Of a DNA stretch of 8,324 nt, positions 1 through 6,713 are shown piece by piece. The notes under the pieces are model-generated. The model searched no databases, had not been told where the DNA came from, and saw only the letters and a program-made list of their open reading frames with translations. Origin of the DNA: DAOUEH01 sp034430515 (GTDB taxonomy: Bacteria > Chloroflexota > Dehalococcoidia > Dehalococcoidales > RBG-16-60-22); assembly GCA_034430515.1 (NCBI GenBank), contig DAOUEP010000108.1, forward strand, positions 1-8,324, read 5' to 3'. Each line of letters starts with the position of its first letter. Within the stretch, counting starts at the first letter, position 1. The position numbers and the translations under genes are program-made.

Positions 1-1574
<1,574 letters not shown>

Positions 1575-1583
1575 CTCTTTGAA

Positions 1584-1967
1584 CTACTCTACCAGGGCCT
1601 CGTATTTGGAGGCGCACTTGAGGATAATCTGGTCGGCTTCAAATACCCCTTCCGGGAGGTACTTGCCTTCCAGCACCACGCCGGAGCCGTTCTGGAGGCC
1701 GCTGGGGCGCGCGCCCCGGTAGAGCACCGGCATGCTGGCCGTCCCGTAGGTGACGGTAAAGCGCAATTCCACGGCATCGGCGTCCCAGGCGAGGGAGCCG
1801 TCGGCCACCTGGCCGGCCACCCGCACGCTGGTATCGTAATCAATATCGCCGGCCAGGAACTCGTCCACGGAGACCATATAAACGCCGAAGCACTGCAACC
1901 CGGCGTAGACCAGCAGTATCACCGCCGCCAGCAGGACGGCCCCGCCAATCAGGTAGCGCTTCTTCAT
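1584..1967 (-). CDS. ccmE: Haem chaperone CcmE, CxxxY variant
   Basis: CcmE is a membrane-anchored periplasmic chaperone that binds haem covalently and passes it to CcmF. This 127-residue protein has an N-terminal membrane anchor (about residues 5-25) and a beta-barrel OB-fold domain with VRVAGQVADGSL (48-59), LRFTVTYG (68-75) and EGKYLPEGVFEADQIILKC (100-118). The classical haem-binding His is absent: the site reads C118-A-S-K-Y122, the CxxxY form known from archaea and some bacteria with the variant System I. It is shorter than E. coli CcmE (159), mainly because the tail ends five residues after Tyr122. ATG 1967 is chosen because the predicted promoter (2041-2012) lies downstream of the longer in-frame start at 2078, whose extra residues come only from the 33-bp repeats. 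No strong ribosome site is visible. ccmF follows directly. Confidence 0.93.
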   Translation of the reverse strand: MKKRYLIGGAVLLAAVILLVYAGLQCFGVYMVSVDEFLAGDIDYDTSVRVAGQVADGSLAWDADAVELRFTVTYGTASMPVLYRGARPSGLQNGSGVVLEGKYLPEGVFEADQIILKCASKYEALVE

Positions 1968-2011
1968 GGTCTTCGTCTTCCGGCTCGCACCGCTGTTTAC
2001 CCCTGTTTTCA

Positions 2012-2041
2012 AGTCTACTCTGCGGTCAACAAAGGTGTCAA
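2012..2041 (-). promoter_or_regulatory. Predicted sigma70-type promoter of ccmEF
   Basis: Read on the minus strand, a perfect -35 TTGACA (2041-2036) is followed after 18 nt by TAGACT (2017-2012), four of six matches to the -10 consensus. Transcription would begin near 2005, leaving a leader of about 38 nt before ATG 1967. A weaker copy, TTGATA-18-TAGCCT, lies 33 bp upstream because the region is duplicated. Sequence prediction only. Confidence 0.55.
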
Positions 2042-2083
2042 ACAAGGCTACCCCGCGGTCAACAAAGGTATCAAACAAAGCTA
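2022..2083. repeat. Two 29-bp near-identical direct repeats, period 33 bp
   Basis: The units 2022-2050 and 2055-2083 start GCGGTCAACAAAGGT and differ at only two of 29 positions. Each holds the -35 element of a minus-strand promoter. They lie between the ccmEF and rhodanese genes, so they are likely duplicated promoter or operator sequence rather than coding sequence. Confidence 0.8.
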
Positions 2084-2113
2084 TTGACTTAGTCTACCCC
2101 TGTATGGTATATT
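2084..2113 (+). promoter_or_regulatory. Predicted sigma70-type promoter of the rhodanese/cytochrome genes
   Basis: TTGACT (2084-2089) and TATATT (2108-2113) are separated by 18 nt, a good match to both consensus hexamers. The expected start of transcription near 2120 gives a leader of about 170 nt before ATG 2289. The spacer contains AGTCTACCCCTG (2091-2102), one of several similar boxes in this divergent region. Confidence 0.6.
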
Positions 2114-2187
2114 CAGTTCTGAAATGTCCTTCGGTACTATATCTTTACCAGATTCTTTACCTGCTACCATTCCATTTTTTATTTTCT

Positions 2188-2220
2188 CAACTGGCATCCG
2201 CCGGCGCACGCGCCAGGTTG
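2188..2220 (+). other. Stem-loop in the long 5' leader of the rhodanese gene
   Basis: CAACTGGC (2188-2195) pairs with GCCAGGTTG (2212-2220) with one bulged G. The loop can fold further, since GGCG (2203-2206) can pair with CGCC (2211-2214). No U-tract follows, so it does not look like an intrinsic terminator. No known riboswitch motif was recognised. The rest of the non-coding stretch 2114-2270 is T-rich upstream of the hairpin and otherwise shows nothing recognisable. Confidence 0.4.
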
Positions 2221-2288
2221 CCGCTGTCAGCCTGCGTGCCGTTGTTTAGATAAGCTCGATATTCGCGTAACAAAAAGGAGGGGAATTG

Positions 2289-3293
2289 ATGCGAGTTAAT
2301 CTATGGAAAAGTCTCACCACCGTTATCCTTCTGCTGGCTCTTCTTATCGCCACGCCACTGCTCACCGCCTGCGGGGGGACGGATAACACCCAACCGACTA
2401 CCACTCAACCAACCACCACCGCGCCGCCGACGACGACCGAACCGGCGGTAAGCGAGTCCGATGTCGTCGTCGACGCCGTCGCCACCTACCTGACCCATAC
2501 CGCCGCGAACACCACGGCCGCCAACCTACAATTGGCCATCGCCGATGGGTCGGCGCCCACCATCATCAGTCTCCGCAGCGCCGCCGACTACGCCAACGGA
2601 CACATCCCCGGCGCCATCAACATGGCCTTCGGCGACCTCACCAGCCTGGATAAAACCGGCAGCTATCTCGTCTACTGCTACACCGGGCAGTCGGCCTCGT
2701 TTGCTGCTGCCATGCTCGGCACCCTCGGCTACGACGTCCAGAACCTGCTGCACGGCATGTCATCCTGGTCGGACGACCCGGCTGTCTACGTGACGCGCTT
2801 TGATGCCGCCACCAGCCAGGGCAACTTCGCCGTGGAGACCACGGCCAACACGGGCGGGAGCTACGACCTGCCCGTCCTGGATAACACCGCCTCCAGCGAC
2901 CCGGCCGAGATTCTGCTGGCCGCCGCCCAGACGGTATCGCCCAGTTATATCACCGCCACCGACCTCAACCTGAAGATTGCCGAGGGCGAGGACATGACCA
3001 TCATCAGCTGCCGCAGCGCCGCCGACTACGCCAACGGCCACATCCCCGGCGCCATCAACATCGGGCTGACGGCCCTCGCCGATAACCTCAGCCAGATAGA
3101 CCCGGATGCCCCGGTCTACTGCTACTGCTACACCGGCCATTCGGCGGCCCAGGCAACCGCCCTGTTGCAGATGCTGGGCTACGACGCCTACAGCCTCAAG
3201 TTCGGCATGTGCTCCTGGAGCTCCGACCCGGCCATCAACGCCGGCAAGTGCTTCAACCCCGCTACGGTAGCCGGTTACGCCGTAGAACAATAG
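2289..3293 (+). CDS. Lipoprotein with two tandem rhodanese domains
   Basis: This is a predicted exported lipoprotein of 334 residues. A signal peptide ends in the lipobox LLTAC with lipidated Cys28, followed by a Thr/Pro linker (about 34-52). Two rhodanese domains follow, roughly 75-165 and 222-315. Each keeps a full active-site loop: Cys130 in CYTGQSA and Cys280 in CYTGHSA. Rhodaneses carry sulfur, and sometimes selenium, as a Cys persulfide or perselenide; both domains look active. Residues 96-111 and 242-257 are identical between domains, so the second arose by internal duplication. ATG 2289 is preferred over TTG 2286 because AGGAGG (2276-2281) lies 7 nt upstream of the ATG. It stands 112 nt before the cytochrome gene and may be co-transcribed with it. 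A role beside a cytochrome relay recalls ExtH of the Geobacter selenite/tellurite cluster; the substrate is unknown. Confidence 0.92.
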   Translation: MRVNLWKSLTTVILLLALLIATPLLTACGGTDNTQPTTTQPTTTAPPTTTEPAVSESDVVVDAVATYLTHTAANTTAANLQLAIADGSAPTIISLRSAADYANGHIPGAINMAFGDLTSLDKTGSYLVYCYTGQSASFAAAMLGTLGYDVQNLLHGMSSWSDDPAVYVTRFDAATSQGNFAVETTANTGGSYDLPVLDNTASSDPAEILLAAAQTVSPSYITATDLNLKIAEGEDMTIISCRSAADYANGHIPGAINIGLTALADNLSQIDPDAPVYCYCYTGHSAAQATALLQMLGYDAYSLKFGMCSWSSDPAINAGKCFNPATVAGYAVEQ

Positions 3294-3309
3294 CAACGTG
3301 ATAATATAA

Positions 3310-3345
3310 TCTGGCTGTCCGGGCCTCGTCTCCCGGGCAGCCAGA
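3310..3345. terminator. Strong inverted repeat after the rhodanese gene
   Basis: A 14-bp stem (3310-3323 with 3332-3345; TCTGGCTGTCCGGG on the left) with one G-U pair and an 8-nt loop lies 16 nt after the rhodanese stop. No run of U follows on the plus strand, so it may be a weak or Rho-assisted terminator, or an RNA-stability element that sets rhodanese apart from the cytochrome genes. Confidence 0.45.
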
Positions 3346-3352
3346 GACCCGG

Positions 3353-3381
3353 TTGATTAAAAACGCCGTTTCTGCTACAAA
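3353..3381 (+). promoter_or_regulatory. Possible internal promoter for the cytochrome operon
   Basis: TTGATT (3353-3358) and TACAAA (3376-3381) are spaced by 17 nt, each matching four of six consensus bases. Transcription would start just at the ribosome site AAGGAG (3389-3394) of the next gene, giving a very short leader. It is weak and could be chance. Confidence 0.3.
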
Positions 3382-3405
3382 TAGGGCGAAGGAGAGGAAC
3401 CGCTT

Positions 3406-4725
3406 GTGAAGAGACTGGCATTAGTCCTGCCCGCTTTAGTCCTCTTCGTGGCATTGGCCGTCCTCGGGTGCACCAATAAGGGACTGGTCGGCCCCACCCC
3501 CCGGGCGGACGATACCGTCGTCAGCAGCTGCGTTACCTGCCACTCCGACAAAGCGACCCTCCAGGAGGTGGCTTCGCCGGAGCCGGAGGCGACCACCTCG
3601 GCGGAGACCACCGGCGAGGGCTGAGGCGGAGAACTGCCTCCGTTGGAGGTCTGGGAAAAGGTTTTCGTTGACGACGCCGAGTTCGCCTATTCCACCCATG
3701 GCGAGGTCGGCTGCGTCATCTGCCACGGCGGCGACTCCGCCGCCGCCGATAAAGACACCGCCCACGCCGGCGTGGTGAGCGACCCCTCGGATGTCAGCTG
3801 CATTACCTGCCACTCCGACGTGGCCCACGTCAACGACCTGAGCCTCCACACCAACCTCACCGGCATGATTTCCGCCCTGGAGGCCCGCGGCGGCGATATG
3901 TCGGAGGGCTCGGAGCTCTACACCGCCTTCCAGAACCACTGCTCCAGCTGCCACACCACCTGCGGGCAGTGCCACGTCAGCCGCCCCGAGGAATCGGGCA
4001 GCGGCCTGGTCTCCGGCCACGAGTTCCGCCAGACCCCGTCCATGCAGTATAACTGCATCGCCTGCCACGGCTCCCGCATCGGCGACGAGTACCTGGGCCA
4101 GAACGAAGGCCAGCCGGCCGACGTCCACTGGACGCAGGAGACGATGCTCTGCACCGACTGCCACTCCGTCGCCCTCCACGGCAGCAGCACCGGGGCGACC
4201 AACCGTTACGATAACCCGGCCGTCATCCAGTGCGAGGACTGCCACGCCGATGTCCTGGCGGACACCAGCGATAACCCCCAGCACGAACAGCACCTGGACG
4301 ACCTGTCCTGTCAGGTCTGCCACGCCGTGGCTTACAAGAACTGCTACAGCTGCCACATCGCCCTCGACGAGGAGGGCCAGCCCTGCCGCGTCAGCGAGCC
4401 TTCGGTCATCCAGTTTGAAATCGGCTACAACCCGATACAGTCGGCGGAGCGGCCTTACGATTTCGTGGTGCTGCGCCACGTGCCGACCTGTACCGGCACC
4501 TGCGACTACTACGGCACCAACCTGCTCCCGGATTTCGACGCCGTCTCCACCTGGAAGTACGCCACCCCGCACAACATCCAGCTGGACACGCCCCAGAACG
4601 CCAGCTGCGACGCCTGCCACACCGACATCGGTATCTTCCTGACCGAGGACGATATCCGTCCCGAGGAGCGGGCCGCCAACGAGGGCGTCATCATCACCGA
4701 ATTTCCGGAGCCCGTGGGGGAATGA
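3406..4725 (+). CDS. Undecahaem cytochrome c lipoprotein with an in-frame TGA (candidate selenoprotein)
   Basis: Read through TGA 3622-3624, the frame encodes 439 residues. GTG 3406 starts 11 nt after AAGGAG. A signal peptide ends at VLGC (Cys22), marking an exported lipoprotein. Eleven CxxCH haem sites start at residues 42, 103, 132, 179, 186, 217, 249, 276, 302, 313 and 401. The TGA is codon 73, in an acidic Gly-rich linker (GEG-x-GGELPP). If UGA is a stop, the products are a 72-residue one-haem lipoprotein (3406-3624) and a ten-haem protein from TTG 3643 with no signal peptide, which could not be exported or receive haem. That favours one protein. Candidate decoding is selenocysteine (see the hairpin at 3637-3649); a nonsense mutation or sequence error is the alternative. 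A Cys pair without haem motif lies at 362 and 366. The role is electron transfer outside the membrane, partnered by the Fe-S and cytochrome b genes downstream. ExtM-like cytochromes are a possible family. Confidence 0.82.
3622..3649 (+). promoter_or_regulatory. In-frame UGA with a candidate bacterial SECIS hairpin
   Basis: The UGA at 3622-3624 is followed by a 5-bp stem CCTCC (3637-3641)/GGAGG (3645-3649) closing the loop GTT (3642-3644). G3636 can pair with C3651 if U3650 bulges. The distance from UGA to the loop is 17 nt. The bacterial SECIS model, as recalled, asks for a loop of 3-14 nt, a G in its first two positions and a spacing of 16-37 nt; all three hold. A competing hairpin, CGGAG (3627-3631)/CTCCG (3638-3642), is too close to the UGA to fit. 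Confidence 0.5.
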
Positions 4726-4731
4726 CCCAAA

Positions 4732-5601
4732 ATGGAAATAACGCGTAAAGAATTTATCAAAGGCGCCGCCGGCGCCGCCGGCGCCGGCCTGCTCATGCTG
4801 GCGTCGCCGGCCCGGGCCCTGGCCAAAGACGAGTCAACGCAGGCCGGCCTGGCCATGCTGGTGGACGTCACCAGGTGCGTCAACTGCTGGTGGTGCTACG
4901 CCGCCTGCAAGGAATACAACCAGCTGGGGGAGACTAGCCAGCCCGACCTCAACGAGCCGCCGCCGCTGTCCGCCTCCGTCTGGACAACGCTCAAGCCCGT
5001 CAAACAGGGCGATGCCTGGGTCTCGCGCAAGCAGGCCTGCAACCACTGCACCCAGGCCGCCTGCGTCGAGGTCTGCCCCTCGGGCGCCCTGAGCTACAAC
5101 GGGCTCGGCTTCGTCCAGTACGACCAGACCAAGTGCACCGGCTGCGGCTACTGCGCCGAGTTCTGTCCCTTCGGCATACCGCAGATGGAACAGGGCACGG
5201 TCAACGGCGTGGCCATTATGAACAAGTGCACCTTCTGCCAGGACCGCGTCGCCCAGGGGCTGCCCACCGCCTGCTCGGCCGCCTGCACCACCGGGGCCAT
5301 CCTGTTCGGCAAGCGCGCCGACCTGATTGCCACCGCCGAGAACCGCGTCGCCGAGCTCCGGCCGACCGTGCCGCAGGCCTCGGTCTACGGCATCAACGAG
5401 CTGAATGGCCTGCACGTGATGTACGTCCTCGACGATACGCCGGAAACGTACGGCCTCCCGTCCGACCCGCAAGTGCCCGACGCCGTCACCGTGCGCGATG
5501 TCTTCAGGTGGGTCGGCACCGGCCTGGTGGCCGCCGCCCTGGCCGGTTTCGGACTCAATTATCTGGTCAGCCGTATCAGGATGACCCGGGGAGAGAAGTA
5601 A
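4732..5601 (+). CDS. Four-cluster [4Fe-4S] electron-transfer subunit (FdnH/HybA/ExtO type)
   Basis: This 289-residue protein carries electrons between a membrane cytochrome b and a partner outside the membrane. Sixteen Cys residues make four [4Fe-4S] sites: C49/52/55/59, C103/106/111/115, C135/138/141/145 and C166/169/181/185, the last in the long CxxCx11CxxxC form typical of FdnH and HybA. The N-terminus TRKEFIKGAAG followed by an Ala/Gly-rich segment to about residue 31 is a Tat-type signal, but with RK in place of RR. A C-terminal transmembrane helix (about 260-280) would anchor it, as in FdnH. It starts 6 nt after the cytochrome c stop, with GGGGGA (4716-4721) upstream, and overlaps the cytochrome b start by one base. 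No molybdopterin catalytic subunit is nearby, so it probably passes electrons to the multihaem cytochrome. Confidence 0.92.
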   Translation: MEITRKEFIKGAAGAAGAGLLMLASPARALAKDESTQAGLAMLVDVTRCVNCWWCYAACKEYNQLGETSQPDLNEPPPLSASVWTTLKPVKQGDAWVSRKQACNHCTQAACVEVCPSGALSYNGLGFVQYDQTKCTGCGYCAEFCPFGIPQMEQGTVNGVAIMNKCTFCQDRVAQGLPTACSAACTTGAILFGKRADLIATAENRVAELRPTVPQASVYGINELNGLHVMYVLDDTPETYGLPSDPQVPDAVTVRDVFRWVGTGLVAAALAGFGLNYLVSRIRMTRGEK

Positions 5602-6242
5602 TGGCCGAAGCACGCACCGTAGCCCGCTTTAGAAAACGCACCATCTGGTTCCACTGGGTGCACACCGCCGCCTTTCTGGTGCTGCTCATTACCGGGGCCA
5701 TCCTCTTTTTCCCCGGCCTGGGAGGGGCCGCCGCCGGGGGCGCCACGCGCTTCATCCACCGCATCGCCGTCGTCGTCTTCGTCGTCGCGCCGCTGGCCTA
5801 CGCCGCCTTCAACCCTAAAGTGGCCTGGCACTTCGTCAAGGAGACCTTTACCTGGGGGAGCGACGACTACCGCTGGGTCATGCGGGCGCCGGACTACTAC
5901 TTCGGCGGCGCCGAGGACAAGATGCTGCCGCAGGGGCACATTAATACCGGGCAGAAGGCCTGGCAGCTTATAGTCGTGGTCACCGGAGTCATCTTTCTGG
6001 TCTCCGGCGTCCTCATGTGGTCTAACAACCTGGGGACGGGGGTCTTTCAGTGGGCGGTCATCGCCCACGACGTCGCCTTTATCCTGGCCCTGCTGATGCT
6101 CCTGGTGCACGTCTACCTGGGCGTCCTGCACCCCCGGATGACGGAATCGCTGCGCTCCATGCTGGACGGCAAGGTATCCCGCAAGTACGCCCAGAGCCAC
6201 TACGGCCTCTGGTACAAGGAAACTGCGGATAAGAAGAAATAA
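5601..6242 (+). CDS. Diheme cytochrome b membrane subunit (formate dehydrogenase gamma / ExtP type)
   Basis: This 213-residue membrane protein resembles FdnI of formate dehydrogenase-N (217 residues), which moves electrons between quinone and the Fe-S subunit through two b haems. Four transmembrane segments lie at about 15-38, 52-70, 120-140 and 153-175. Histidines at 18, 53, 156 and 170 match the spacing of the four FdnI haem ligands (18, 57, 155, 169), so both haems are expected. NTGQKAWQ (115-122) is a family hallmark. The start ATG overlaps the stop of the Fe-S gene (TAATG), with GGGGAGAG at 5588-5595 as ribosome site; the longer upstream open frame is a shadow of the Fe-S gene. It would either oxidise quinol to feed the outward relay or accept electrons from it. 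Confidence 0.93.
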   Translation: MAEARTVARFRKRTIWFHWVHTAAFLVLLITGAILFFPGLGGAAAGGATRFIHRIAVVVFVVAPLAYAAFNPKVAWHFVKETFTWGSDDYRWVMRAPDYYFGGAEDKMLPQGHINTGQKAWQLIVVVTGVIFLVSGVLMWSNNLGTGVFQWAVIAHDVAFILALLMLLVHVYLGVLHPRMTESLRSMLDGKVSRKYAQSHYGLWYKETADKKK

Positions 6243-6253
6243 TCCGGCGTCGG

Positions 6254-6547
6254 CTACTCGCCGAGCCGCACCCGCCCCCACACGCCCACCACCCGCACCA
6301 TGGACTCGTAGAGGTCGGGGTCTTTGACCATCCCTTTACCCGGAGCGCATATCTTGACGTAGTTGTTCAGCACCAGCGCCCCCACGCTGTCGATGGCCGA
6401 GCGAACCGCCGCCAGCTGCGTGACGATGCTCTCGCACTCTCGCTCCTCGGCCACCATCTTCTGCAGGCCGCGCAGCTGCCCCTCAATCCTTCTCAGGCGC
6501 TTGAGCACCGCTTCCCGGGAGACTTCGGGTTTCGCTCGCTTGACCAT
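6254..6547 (-). CDS. CsoR/FrmR/CstR-family transcriptional repressor
   Basis: These small all-helical tetrameric repressors release DNA on binding copper or nickel, or on reaction with formaldehyde or persulfide. The 97-residue protein carries the family core VLKRLRRIEGQLRGLQKMV (14-32) and QLAAVRSAI (44-52). The copper sensor CsoR uses Cys-His-Cys; here C38 and C67 are kept but the His position is Tyr63 (NYVKIC). That leaves a Cys pair as in the persulfide sensor CstR, which would suit a neighbour coding for rhodanese domains; the signal is unproven. ATG 6547 is chosen because GGAGG (6557-6553) lies 5 nt upstream; earlier in-frame starts have no such site. It is convergent with cytochrome b (11 nt apart) and divergent from the protease gene. 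A GC-rich palindrome at 6628-6640 (CGCCCG-C-CGGGCG) could be its operator. Confidence 0.9.
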   Translation of the reverse strand: MVKRAKPEVSREAVLKRLRRIEGQLRGLQKMVAEERECESIVTQLAAVRSAIDSVGALVLNNYVKICAPGKGMVKDPDLYESMVRVVGVWGRVRLGE

Positions 6548-6595
6548 ACCATCCTCCGTTAGTCCGATAGCTGCCTTCATCCGCCACCCGGCCAC

Positions 6596-6603
6596 ATTTT
6601 ACA
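6596..6603 (-). promoter_or_regulatory. Possible -10 element of the CsoR-family gene
   Basis: On the minus strand TGTAAAAT (6603-6596) gives a -10 of TAAAAT directly preceded by TG. No convincing -35 is seen at the expected distance. The start of transcription would be about 40-45 nt before ATG 6547. Confidence 0.3.
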
Positions 6604-6655
6604 TCACCGCTCCCGGAAACGCCAGCGCGCCCGCCGGGCGGCAGGAATTATCTTC

Positions 6656-6674
6656 GCCGGGGCGCCCGGCTTTT
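6656..6674 (+). terminator. Short GC hairpin with T-tract before the protease gene
   Basis: GCCGGG (6656-6661) pairs with CCCGGC (6665-6670) around a 3-nt loop and is followed by TTTT (6671-6674). It could stop plus-strand transcripts reading through from the cytochrome operon across the antisense of the repressor gene. The T-tract is short. Confidence 0.4.
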
Positions 6675-6675
6675 G

Positions 6676-6684
6676 TGGTATGAT
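6676..6684 (+). promoter_or_regulatory. Extended -10 promoter of the protease gene
   Basis: TGGTATGAT combines a TGn extension with TATGAT (6679-6684, five of six consensus bases). No good -35 is present, which is common for extended -10 promoters. Transcription would start near 6691, shortly before the ribosome site GGAGG (6700-6704). Confidence 0.45.
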
Positions 6685-6713
6685 GAAAACAGATACTTCG
6701 GAGGCAGAAACCA

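Noticed and set aside
2022..2083. Possible CRISPR or iteron array
   Set aside because: Only two copies with a 4-bp gap. No spacers of regular length and no replication gene; promoter duplication explains it better.
1966..2253. Plus-strand frame across the divergent control region
   Set aside because: Its repeats (VNKG/STKV-type) come only from the 33-bp DNA repeat. It has no ribosome site and covers both promoters.
3627..3642. CGGAG/CTCCG hairpin right after the UGA as the SECIS
   Set aside because: Its loop begins only 7 nt after the UGA and starts with AA, so it fails the spacing and loop-G rules. The 3637-3649 hairpin fits.
3436..4620. Open frame of 394 codons on the minus strand
   Set aside because: Antisense shadow of the multihaem cytochrome. 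The eleven CxxCH sites on the plus strand settle the coding strand.
5133..5600. Extension of the cytochrome b frame far upstream
   Set aside because: It overlaps the Fe-S gene in another frame and is Arg-rich; ATG 5601 has a good ribosome site and matches the family length.
6245..6264. Bidirectional terminator between cytochrome b and the repressor gene
   Set aside because: Only weak alternative 5-bp stems (CGGCG/CGCCG or TCGGC/GCCGA) inside the repressor's 3' coding end, with no T-tract on either side.
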